5,991 nt of DNA from Rickettsiales bacterium. GTDB lineage: Bacteria; Pseudomonadota; Alphaproteobacteria; Rickettsiales; JANQQO01. A program made the position numbers and the translations under genes. The notes beneath the pieces are model-generated. The model made no database searches. It saw nothing but the letters and a program-made list of their open reading frames with translations, and was not told where the DNA came from. Of this stretch, positions 1-5,974 are shown one piece after another. Each line of letters starts with the position of its first letter. Within the stretch, counting starts at the first letter, position 1. The stretch is taken from positions 1-5,991 of the forward strand of contig JANQQO010000087.1 of assembly GCA_028289305.1 (NCBI GenBank), given 5' to 3'.

Positions 1-575
1 CGGTGCTTGATATGGTGAAGGTGAAGCGCGCGCTTTCCGGCTCAACTACGCGGCTAGTGGGCCCGAACTGCCCGGGGGTGATTACACCGGGTGCGTGTAA
101 AATCGGGATTATGCCGGGGCATATTCATACGCCGGGCAAGGTGGGGATTGTCTCGCGCTCCGGCACGCTGACTTATGAGGCGGTGGCGCAGACCAGTGCG
201 GAAGGCTTTGGCCAATCAACCTGTATTGGGATTGGCGGTGACCCGGTGAATGGTACGAATTTCATCGATTGCTTGGAGCTGTTTTTGGGCGATGACGAAA
301 CCGAGGCGATTGTGATGATTGGTGAGATTGGCGGCGATGCGGAAGAGCAGGCGGCCGAATTCTTAAAACAAGCGAAGACGAAAAAGCCGGTAGCGGGCTT
401 TATCGCTGGGCGCACCGCGCCTCCGGGCAAGCGTATGGGCCATGCCGGGGCGATTGTCGCTGGGGGCAAAGGTGGTGCGGAGGATAAGATTGAGGCGATG
501 CGCTCTGCGGGGATTGCCGTCTCCGATTCGCCGGCTGCGATTGGCAAAACGCTGGCGGAATTAGTGGCGGCGTGA
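1..575 (+). CDS. sucD: Succinyl-CoA synthetase (ADP/GDP-forming) alpha subunit, 3' part
   Basis: This is the C-terminal ~190 residues of the alpha subunit of succinyl-CoA ligase, which with SucC interconverts succinyl-CoA and succinate coupled to nucleoside triphosphate formation in the TCA cycle (cytoplasm). The window edge removes the N-terminal CoA-binding Rossmann domain: the E. coli protein is about 289 residues, so roughly 100 are missing. Bases 1-2 are the end of a codon, probably proline by comparison with the family. Visible motifs, numbered from the GTG codon at base 3, are GPNCPGVITPG (20-30), SRSGTLTYE (51-59), GIGGDPVNG (76-84) and GKRMGHAGA (142-150). His147 in the last motif (bases 441-443) matches the phosphorylated active-site histidine, so the fragment looks functional. 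Stop TGA is at 573-575. A 123-base spacer separates it from the next gene. Identification is very secure. Confidence 0.97.
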   Translation, partial: VLDMVKVKRALSGSTTRLVGPNCPGVITPGACKIGIMPGHIHTPGKVGIVSRSGTLTYEAVAQTSAEGFGQSTCIGIGGDPVNGTNFIDCLELFLGDDETEAIVMIGEIGGDAEEQAAEFLKQAKTKKPVAGFIAGRTAPPGKRMGHAGAIVAGGKGGAEDKIEAMRSAGIAVSDSPAAIGKTLAELVAA

Positions 576-697
576 GACAGAGGGCAGATGGCTGAGGACA
601 GAAGACAGAGATGGGGGAGCCCGCAGGCGACGACTAGCGACCGACGGGAGCGCAGCCTACGCGGCGCATGAGCGTAATTGAAGAGGACAGAGGACAG
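576..697 (+). repeat. Intergenic spacer with GACAG-type direct repeats
   Basis: The spacer between sucD and the nucleotidyltransferase gene contains several copies of a purine-rich unit built on (A)GGACAG/GACAGAG. These are GACAGAGGGCAG at 576-587, GAGGACAGAAGACAGAG at 594-610 and GAGGACAGAGGACAG at 683-697. They flank a GC-rich core (about 612-675) in which GGGAGC and GCGAC each recur. No coding potential, T-tract terminator or clear promoter is visible. The look is that of a dispersed intergenic repeat, or of duplications left by an insertion. The last copy also supplies the AGAGGA that probably serves as ribosome binding site for the next gene. The repeats are seen directly; their nature is inferred. 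Confidence 0.6.
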
Positions 698-698
698 T

Positions 699-995
699 AT
701 GGGCATGACACTAGAAACGCTGCGGACGCAATATCGTGACTTTATCGTTGCCACGGCGGCGGAGCGTGGTGTGACGGATATTCGTGTTTTTGGCTCGGTG
801 GCGCGTGGAGAGGCGGGCCAGGGGAGCGATGTGGATTTGTTGGTGCGCACTCAGGATGGGGTGGGCCATCTCACCCTGGCGCAGCTGGAGCGGGTGTTTG
901 AGGAGCAAATCGGCGTGCCAGTGCAGCTGGTGGCAGAGGCTTCGGTGGACGCGCTGTTGAAAGAGCGCATTTTTACTGAGGCAACGGCGTTATAG
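699..995 (+). CDS. MntA-like minimal nucleotidyltransferase antitoxin
   Basis: A 98-residue protein of the minimal nucleotidyltransferase (MNT, polymerase-beta-like) family. From the ATG at 699, residues 32-46 give the diagnostic GS-x10-DxD motif: G32-S33, then D44 and D46 in SDVDLLV. In studied HepT/MntA systems the MNT protein is the antitoxin and neutralises its HEPN RNase partner by adding AMP units to a tyrosine of the RNase motif. The family often has a further acidic residue on a later strand, in a VDLV-like context. Here that stretch reads VQLV with Gln76 (codon 924-926), so catalytic competence is uncertain. ATG 699 was preferred because AGAGGA lies 4 bases upstream; ATG 705 is equally plausible by spacing. 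A TTG at 678 would extend the protein by seven residues encoded by repeat DNA and is unlikely. The stop TAG (993-995) directly abuts the ATG of the hepT remnant, the usual module order. Confidence 0.85.
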   Translation: MGMTLETLRTQYRDFIVATAAERGVTDIRVFGSVARGEAGQGSDVDLLVRTQDGVGHLTLAQLERVFEEQIGVPVQLVAEASVDALLKERIFTEATAL

Positions 996-1240
996 ATGTT
1001 TCGACATCCGAAAAATAAGAAAGATGATGCGGTGTATTTGGAGCATATGCAGATTGCGATTGAGGAAATAGAGAAGATTGCAGCGGCGGAGCGGCGCGGG
1101 CTGGAGCAGCAATGGAGCGTTGAGCGTGGTTTGGAGATTATTGGTGAAGCGGCGCGAAATGTGTCAGAAGAGTGTAAGCGGATGATTTGCCGCCACTAAA
1201 AGAAAAAATTGCCGCGATATTGGCGCAGGTGAAGGAGTAG
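996..1240 (+). pseudogene. hepT/DUF86 toxin gene with internal deletion and frameshift
   Basis: A remnant of a HepT-type HEPN RNase toxin (DUF86), normally about 110-140 residues. The first 62 codons (996-1181) read like the family N-terminus, with YLEHM at 14-18 and the typical LEIIGEAARNVSEE at 46-59. After Arg62 the frame runs into five unrelated codons and stops at TAA 1197-1199. A second frame starting at 1181 reads DDLPPLKEKIAAILAQVKE and stops at TAG 1238-1240. This is the expected DUF86 C-terminus, where DLPPL normally follows the central helix. What is missing is the segment with the WRxIIGMRN...H.YFG region and its R-x4-6-H-x-Y RNase motif, about 35 residues by comparison with remembered family members. 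A single-base error could not explain this, because sequence is absent as well as shifted. The toxin should be inactive. The ATG follows the mntA stop with no gap and has only a weak, distant GAGG (978-981), so it was probably translated by coupling. Confidence 0.85.
1232..1237 (+). promoter_or_regulatory. Ribosome binding site of sucA inside the hepT remnant
   Basis: AAGGAG ends 9 bases before the ATG at 1247 and fixes that start over the in-frame ATG at 1265. The six bases are the penultimate Lys and Glu codons of the out-of-frame C-terminal piece of the broken hepT, directly before its TAG stop. The signal for a central-metabolism gene therefore sits inside toxin-derived sequence. Confidence 0.8.
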
Positions 1241-1246
1241 AGAAAT

Positions 1247-4123
1247 ATGACAGATGGAATTGAAATGACGGGGGTGTATGGGGCGAATGCGCTCTATATT
1301 GCCGAGGCGTATGAGCGGTGGTTGCAGCATCCAGACAGTGTGGATGCGAGCTGGCAGGCATTTTTTGCTGGCTTGGGCGATAACGCAGACGCGCTGATTG
1401 GGGATTTTGGTGGCGCCTCCTGGGCGCGGGAGAAAAGCCAGGTGATTGGCTATGCTCCGCCGGTGAAGGCCGATGGCAAGGCGGCGAAGGCCGCGGAGCA
1501 GGCCGAAGATGCGAGCAGCGAATCGATTCGCGCGCATATGCTGATTCGTGCTTACCGCGTGCGTGGGCATTTGATTGCGAATCTTGATCCGCTCGGGATT
1601 GAGCAGCGCGAATCCCACCCGGAGCTGGATCCGGCGCATTATGGCTTTACTGAAGACGATTACGATCACCCGATTTATATCGGCGGCTGGCTCGGCATGG
1701 AGCAGGCGACACTGCGTGAGATCTTGGCGGTGCTGAAAGAGACCTACTCCTCAACGCTGGCGGCGGAGTTCATCCATATTCAGAGCCTGGAGAAAAAGCA
1801 ATGGCTGGAAGAAGCGCTGGAAAGCACGCGGAGTAAGCCGAGTCTCTCAGCGGAGCAGAAGAAGGATATTCTGCGGCAATTGGTGGAAGTGGTCGGGTTT
1901 GAAGAGTTTCTGCACATTAAATATCCCGGGGCGAAGCGGTTTTCGGTGGAAGGGGGCGAGAATTTGCTGCCAGCGATGGAGGCGGTGCTTAGCGCTTCAG
2001 CGTCACTCGGCGTGAATGAGGCGGTGATTGGGATGCCGCATCGCGGACGCTTAAACGTGCTGACCGCGTTTATGAAAAAACCCTATGCGGCGATGCTCTC
2101 CGAGTTTGAGGGGAATTTGGCAACGCCGGATTATATCGAGAGTTCGGGCGATGTGAAATATCACCTGGGGATTTCGTCTGACCGGGAGTTTCCCGGCGGG
2201 CAGATGGTGCATTTATCGCTCAATGCCAACCCGTCGCATTTGGAGGCGGTGAACCCGGTGGTCTCGGGCAAGGTGCGCGCTAAGCAGGATCAGAAGGGTG
2301 ATCCTGAGCGCAGCCAGACGATGGGGATTGTGCTGCACGGAGATGCGGCGTTTTGTGGTCAGGGCGTGGTCGCCGAAACGCTGATGCTCTCGGATTTGGA
2401 GGGGTATAAGACGGGTGGCACGGTGCAGATTGTGGTGAATAACCAGGTGGGCTTTACCGCGCGGCCGCATGAGGGGCATAAATCGCCCTATCCTACCGAT
2501 GTGGCGATGATGATTCAGGCGCCGATCTTCCATGTGAATGGGGATGACCCTGAGGCGGTGGTGCATGCCTCGCAGATTGCGGCGGAATATCGCCATAAGT
2601 TTAATAAAGACGTGGTGATTGACCTGTTTTGCTATCGCAAACATGGGCATAATGAAGGCGATGAGCCGATGTTCACCCACCCGATTATGTATAAGAAAAT
2701 CGCTGATAAGCCAACGCCGCGTGAAGTCTATGCGGAGCGGCTGATTGCGGAGGGTGTGATCAGCGAGGATGAATATGCGGCGATGAAAAAGGAGTTCCAC
2801 GATTATCTGGATAAGGAGCATAAAGCCTCGAAAAATTACAAGCCGAATAAGGCCGATTGGCTGGAAGGCAAATGGCAGGGCTTGAAACAGGCGAAGCGTG
2901 GTACCAAGCCAAAAGTGGAGACCGCGGTGAAGCTAGCGACGTTAAAAAAGCTCGGCAAGAAGCTTGCAGAAGTGCCGGAGGGCTTTAATCTTAACCGTAA
3001 GGTTGGGCGCATGTTGGAGGCGAAGAAGGGGATGATCGAGAGCGGGAAGGGCATCGACTGGGCGACAGCCGAAGCGCTCGCCTTTGCCTCGCTTTTGGCC
3101 GAAGGGCACCCGGTGCGTTTAAGCGGGCAGGATGCAGAGCGCGGTACGTTCTCGCATCGCCATTCGGTATTTATCGATCAAGAAACCGAGGCGAAGCATC
3201 TTCCGCTCAACCACGTGGCTAACAAGCAGGCGGAGTATGAGGTTATTAACAGTAATCTCTCCGAATATGCGGTGCTGGGCTTTGAATATGGCTATAGCTC
3301 GGCGGAGCCGAATGCGCTGACGCTGTGGGAGGCGCAGTTTGGCGATTTCGTCAATGGGGCGCAGATTATGATCGACCAGTTTATTTGCTCGGCGGAGCAT
3401 AAATGGTTGCGCATGAGTGGGCTGGTGATGTTGCTGCCGCATGGCTATGAAGGCCAGGGGCCGGAGCATAGCTCGGCGCGGCTGGAGCGGTTTTTACAGC
3501 TCTGCGCGGAGGATAACTGGCAGGTGGCGAATTGCACCACGCCAGCGAATTATTTCCACATCTTGCGGCGCCAGCTGAAGCGGGATTTCCGCAAGCCGCT
3601 GGTGTTGATGGCACCAAAATCGCTGCTGCGCCATAAGCGCGCGCAATCCACCTTGAAGGAGCTGGCGGAAGGCAGCACTTTCCACCGCGTATTGCCGGAG
3701 CAGGCGAAGCTCACCGCAAATGCGGTGAAGCGTGTGGTGATCTGTAGCGGGAAGGTCTATTACGATCTGCTCGAAGCGCGCGAGGAGCGGGGCATTAAAG
3801 ATGTAGCGCTGCTGCGGCTGGAGCAGTTCTACCCCTTCCCTGATAGCTCGCTGGTGAAGGAAATCAAGAAATACCCGAATGCGGATTGTGTGTGGTGCCA
3901 GGAAGAGCCGCAAAATATGGGTGGCTGGAGTTTCGTGCAGCCGCGCTTAGAAGCGCTGCTCGAGCAGGCGAAGGCGAAGGTGACGCGGCCGGTTTATGCC
4001 GGGCGGCCTGAGGCGGCCTCACCTGCAGCGGGGTATATGAAACTGCATACGCAGGAACAGCAAGCGCTGATCGACGCCGCCCTCACCGTGGCCGCAGCGA
4101 AGAAAAAGCGGAAAGCGGGGTAG
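1247..4123 (+). CDS. sucA: 2-oxoglutarate dehydrogenase E1 component
   Basis: The thiamine-diphosphate-dependent E1 subunit of the cytoplasmic 2-oxoglutarate dehydrogenase complex. It decarboxylates 2-oxoglutarate and reductively succinylates the lipoyl group of SucB. Length is 958 residues, slightly above the 933 of E. coli. The N-terminus carries the family segment YIAEAYERWLQHPDSVDASW (17-36). A low-complexity Ala/Lys/Glu stretch (73-90) precedes the first catalytic domain. Active-site landmarks are GMPHRGRLNVL (262-272, with His265), the ThDP/Mg motif from GDAAFCGQG (365-373) to NNQVGF (398-403), and HGHNEGDEP (466-474). The transketolase-like pyrimidine-binding region includes RGTFSHRHSVF (632-642) and HGYEGQGPEHSSAR (732-745). 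The C-terminal domain includes EQFYPFP (859-865) and CQEEPQNMG (884-892). The protein ends in a basic AKKKRKAG tail. No frame break is seen. The next gene begins 7 bases after the stop. Identification is secure. Confidence 0.98.
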   Translation: MTDGIEMTGVYGANALYIAEAYERWLQHPDSVDASWQAFFAGLGDNADALIGDFGGASWAREKSQVIGYAPPVKADGKAAKAAEQAEDASSESIRAHMLIRAYRVRGHLIANLDPLGIEQRESHPELDPAHYGFTEDDYDHPIYIGGWLGMEQATLREILAVLKETYSSTLAAEFIHIQSLEKKQWLEEALESTRSKPSLSAEQKKDILRQLVEVVGFEEFLHIKYPGAKRFSVEGGENLLPAMEAVLSASASLGVNEAVIGMPHRGRLNVLTAFMKKPYAAMLSEFEGNLATPDYIESSGDVKYHLGISSDREFPGGQMVHLSLNANPSHLEAVNPVVSGKVRAKQDQKGDPERSQTMGIVLHGDAAFCGQGVVAETLMLSDLEGYKTGGTVQIVVNNQVGFTARPHEGHKSPYPTDVAMMIQAPIFHVNGDDPEAVVHASQIAAEYRHKFNKDVVIDLFCYRKHGHNEGDEPMFTHPIMYKKIADKPTPREVYAERLIAEGVISEDEYAAMKKEFHDYLDKEHKASKNYKPNKADWLEGKWQGLKQAKRGTKPKVETAVKLATLKKLGKKLAEVPEGFNLNRKVGRMLEAKKGMIESGKGIDWATAEALAFASLLAEGHPVRLSGQDAERGTFSHRHSVFIDQETEAKHLPLNHVANKQAEYEVINSNLSEYAVLGFEYGYSSAEPNALTLWEAQFGDFVNGAQIMIDQFICSAEHKWLRMSGLVMLLPHGYEGQGPEHSSARLERFLQLCAEDNWQVANCTTPANYFHILRRQLKRDFRKPLVLMAPKSLLRHKRAQSTLKELAEGSTFHRVLPEQAKLTANAVKRVVICSGKVYYDLLEAREERGIKDVALLRLEQFYPFPDSSLVKEIKKYPNADCVWCQEEPQNMGGWSFVQPRLEALLEQAKAKVTRPVYAGRPEAASPAAGYMKLHTQEQQALIDAALTVAAAKKKRKAG

Positions 4124-4130
4124 AAGGGGT

Positions 4131-4517
4131 ATGGATGAGGAGTTAGTAAAAGGGCTCGGAGAGGAGTTTACAGTCATCATAAAGAAGATGCGCGAGATGT
4201 TAGGAACGCTTTCACCGCCAGCACAGGGGTGGGAGACGTTTAACAAACAAACGGAGATGCTCTCTGCTGGGGATGAAAAAGCGGAACAAGCACGTCCTCC
4301 GGGTGCAACATGGTCTACCTTAGGGGAGCTCGAAGTGGAGGCGAGAGATGTGTGTGGGAAGTTGGCACAGTTTAAGAGGGTTGTAGGAAAAGAAGGGAAT
4401 ATTGGAGAGTTATTAGAGCTAGATCAAAAAATAGATGCGTTTATTCAGAGAATGCAAACAGAAGCGAATATTACTTTAGAAAGAAATGATATTCCTCCCG
4501 GTAGGACAAAAGGATAA
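4131..4517 (+). CDS. Hypothetical 128-residue protein between sucA and sucB
   Basis: I do not recognise this protein. It is 128 residues, rich in Glu and Lys, with no signal peptide, membrane segment or metal-binding cluster and a single Cys (75). Residues 1-24 and about 64-110 look helical; the latter has spaced Leu/Ile/Val that could pack as a helical hairpin. Residues 53-61 hold a Pro/Gly break, and the C-terminus (121-128) is a loose IPPGRTKG tail. The ATG at 4131 lies 7 bases after the sucA stop. An AAGGGG (4124-4129) is only one base before it, too close for an ideal ribosome site, so initiation may depend on coupling to sucA. No better in-frame start exists before Met20. Composition is uneven: about 54% GC in 4201-4380 but about 33% in 4381-4500 by hand count, unlike sucA and sucB. 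An uninterrupted frame in an operon gap argues for a real gene; a remnant of inserted DNA is the alternative. Confidence 0.65.
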   Translation: MDEELVKGLGEEFTVIIKKMREMLGTLSPPAQGWETFNKQTEMLSAGDEKAEQARPPGATWSTLGELEVEARDVCGKLAQFKRVVGKEGNIGELLELDQKIDAFIQRMQTEANITLERNDIPPGRTKG

Positions 4518-4539
4518 AAATAAACTGAATGGTTAAACC

Positions 4540-4545
4540 AAGGAG
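4540..4545 (+). promoter_or_regulatory. Ribosome binding site of sucB
   Basis: AAGGAG lies 9 bases before the ATG at 4555, in an AT-rich 37-base spacer. An 11-base palindrome, TGGTTAAACCA (4530-4540), ends at the first base of this site. Whether it forms a small hairpin or has any role is not evident. Confidence 0.8.
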
Positions 4546-4554
4546 AAAATAACG

Positions 4555-5754
4555 ATGAGTGATATTATTGTGCCACAATTGGGTGAGTCGGTGAGCGAAG
4601 CCACTGTCGCCAAATGGTTCAAAAAAGAAGGCGAGGCGGTGGCCAAGGATGAGGTGTTGGTGGAATTGGAAACCGATAAGGTGACCTTGGAAGTCAACGC
4701 CGAAGCCGATGGCGCGCTGGAGAGCATTGCGGCAAAAGAAGGCGATACGGTAGAAGTGGGTGCGGTGCTCGGCGTCTTAAAGGCAGGCGCTGCGGGTACG
4801 GCAGCCCCAGCAGCGGCGAAAGAAGAAAAACCGGAAGCAGCGCCGGCTCCCGCAGCAGCACCTGCGCCGGCTCCTGTGCCTGCAGCAGCGCCGTCTGATG
4901 CGGCGGCACGCTCTGGGCCGGGCGTGAGGAAATTAGTGGCGGAAAGCGGGGTGGATAGCAGCCAGATTGCCGGAACCGGCAAAGATGGGCGGCTGACCAA
5001 GGGCGATGTGCTCGGTGCGCTGTCTGGCGGGGCAACGGCAGCAGTGGCGGGCCCGCGCGAAGAGCGGGTGCGCATGACCAAATTGCGCCAGGTGATCGCC
5101 ACACGCCTAAAAGAGGCGCAGAATACCGCGGCGATCCTCACCACGTTTAACGAAATTGATATGACCAATGTGATCGCGCTGCGCAATCGCTATAAGGAAA
5201 AATTCACCGAGCGTCATGGGATTAAGCTTGGGTTTATGTCGTTTTTCGCCAAGGCGGCGATTGTGGCGCTGAAGGAATTGCCGGCGGTGAACGCGGAAAT
5301 CCAGGGCGATGAGCTGGTGTATAAGAATTACTACCATATGGGTGTGGCGGTCGGCACGCCGCAAGGGCTCGTAGTACCGGTGGTGCGCGATGCGGATCAG
5401 AAGAATTTCGCACAGATTGAAGCAGATATCGCCGATTTCGGAAAGCGCGCGCAGCAGGGCAAGCTGGGGATGGATGAGCTGACCGGCGGTACGTTTACGA
5501 TTTCCAATGGTGGGGTCTATGGCTCGTTGATGTCAACGCCGATCTTAAACCCGCCGCAATCCGGGATTTTGGGCATGCATAAGACGATGCCGCGCCCGAT
5601 GGTAATGCCGGATGGGAGCATTGAAGCGCGGCCGATGATGTATGTGGCGCTGTCTTATGACCACCGTATCATCGATGGGCGTGAGGCGGTGACCTTCCTG
5701 GTGCGGGTGAAGGAATGTATCGAAGACCCGCAGCGCCTGCTGCTGGATGTGTGA
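4555..5754 (+). CDS. sucB: Dihydrolipoyllysine succinyltransferase (2-oxoglutarate dehydrogenase E2)
   Basis: The E2 core of the 2-oxoglutarate dehydrogenase complex. It carries the succinyl group on lipoyl-lysine and transfers it to CoA. Length is 399 residues, close to the 405 of E. coli. Domains in order are: lipoyl domain (1-76) with the lipoylated lysine in ETDKVTLEV (Lys42, codon 4678-4680); Ala/Pro-rich flexible linker (about 78-116); peripheral subunit-binding domain (about 117-156) with GVRKLVAESGVD and GTGKDGRLTKGDV; a short second linker; and the catalytic domain (about 168-399). The catalytic domain ends in SYDHRIIDGREAV, where His370 and Asp374 match the acyltransferase active site. 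SNGGVYGSLMSTPILNPPQS (317-336) is typical of succinyltransferase E2s. The start is set by AAGGAG 9 bases upstream. A single lipoyl domain and these motifs favour the succinyltransferase over pyruvate dehydrogenase E2, as does the position after sucA. No defect is seen. Confidence 0.98.
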   Translation: MSDIIVPQLGESVSEATVAKWFKKEGEAVAKDEVLVELETDKVTLEVNAEADGALESIAAKEGDTVEVGAVLGVLKAGAAGTAAPAAAKEEKPEAAPAPAAAPAPAPVPAAAPSDAAARSGPGVRKLVAESGVDSSQIAGTGKDGRLTKGDVLGALSGGATAAVAGPREERVRMTKLRQVIATRLKEAQNTAAILTTFNEIDMTNVIALRNRYKEKFTERHGIKLGFMSFFAKAAIVALKELPAVNAEIQGDELVYKNYYHMGVAVGTPQGLVVPVVRDADQKNFAQIEADIADFGKRAQQGKLGMDELTGGTFTISNGGVYGSLMSTPILNPPQSGILGMHKTMPRPMVMPDGSIEARPMMYVALSYDHRIIDGREAVTFLVRVKECIEDPQRLLLDV

Positions 5755-5758
5755 GGAG
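5753..5758 (+). promoter_or_regulatory. Ribosome binding site of the tautomerase gene, overlapping the sucB stop
   Basis: GAGGAG shares two bases with the TGA stop of sucB (5752-5754) and ends 6 bases before the ATG at 5765. It decides between that ATG and an in-frame ATG at 5747 inside sucB, and implies translational coupling to sucB. Confidence 0.8.
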
Positions 5759-5764
5759 AGTGCG

Positions 5765-5959
5765 ATGCCAGTTATACAGATTCATCTATTGGAAGGGCAG
5801 ACGCGCGAAGCGAAGCAAGAATTGGTTCGGCGAGTGACGGAAGTGGTCTGTGACACGCTTAATAAACCATCTGAGAAAGTACGGATTATTTTGGATGAAA
5901 AATCAACCGATAGCTATGCGATTGGCGGGGTGTTGGTTAGCGATATGGAGAAAGGGTAG
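5765..5959 (+). CDS. 4-oxalocrotonate tautomerase family protein
   Basis: A 64-residue protein, the usual size of single-domain 4-oxalocrotonate tautomerases (beta-alpha-beta monomers that form hexamers). It begins Met-Pro, so removal of Met exposes the catalytic N-terminal Pro1. The family pattern is clear: PVIQIHLLEG (1-10 after Met removal), a helix rich in Arg and Glu (about 13-32), VRIIL with Arg39, and YAIGGVLVSD (50-59), where Tyr50 occupies the position of the active-site aromatic residue. Position 11, an active-site arginine in the classical enzyme, is Gln here, with Arg at 13 instead. The substrate may therefore differ from 4-oxalocrotonate, or binding may be weakened. The ATG at 5765 is chosen because it yields Pro1 and has GAGGAG upstream. 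The gene is 10 bases after sucB and is probably the next operon member. No aromatic-degradation gene is visible to explain its role, and the substrate is unknown. Confidence 0.88.
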   Translation: MPVIQIHLLEGQTREAKQELVRRVTEVVCDTLNKPSEKVRIILDEKSTDSYAIGGVLVSDMEKG

Positions 5960-5974
5960 CGATTCAAAACTCCC

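Noticed and set aside
576..697. CRISPR-like array
   Set aside because: The repeat units are short and variable, and they are not separated by spacers of constant length.
678..698. TTG start for the nucleotidyltransferase at 678
   Set aside because: The extra seven residues come from the GGACAG repeat, and the ATG at 699 (or 705) has an AGAGGA just upstream and fits family length.
173..850. Long open frame on the minus strand (225 codons) across the sucD end, the spacer and mntA
   Set aside because: It overlaps two genes identified by strong motifs, its translation has low-complexity Ser/Ala/Arg composition, and no ribosome site or domain is seen. It is an antisense shadow of GC-rich coding sequence.
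1196..1240. Simple one-base frameshift or sequencing error as the cause of the broken hepT
   Set aside because: Joining the two frames still leaves the central DUF86 segment missing, so a deletion is needed in any case.
2213..2821. Open frame of 202 codons on the minus strand inside sucA
   Set aside because: It is rich in His, Arg, Ile and Leu as expected for antisense of sucA, has no recognisable motif, and lies wholly within the catalytic core of sucA.
4076..4123. Basic AKKKRKAG tail of SucA as a localisation or nucleic-acid-binding signal
   Set aside because: Short charged tails of this kind are common at protein ends, and nothing else suggests such a role.
4797..4902. Repetitive GCA/CCG-rich tract in sucB as a DNA repeat element
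   Set aside because: It encodes the normal Ala/Pro flexible linker between the lipoyl and subunit-binding domains of E2 proteins.
4533..5186. Open frame of 217 codons on the minus strand covering the first half of sucB
   Set aside because: The Ser/Ala/Thr-rich translation is the complement of the Ala/Pro linker and lipoyl domain of sucB. It has no independent support.
5747..5764. Earlier ATG at 5747 for the tautomerase
   Set aside because: It would bury the catalytic proline at position 8 of the protein and overlap sucB. The ATG at 5765 gives the Met-Pro start required by the family and has GAGGAG 6 bases upstream.
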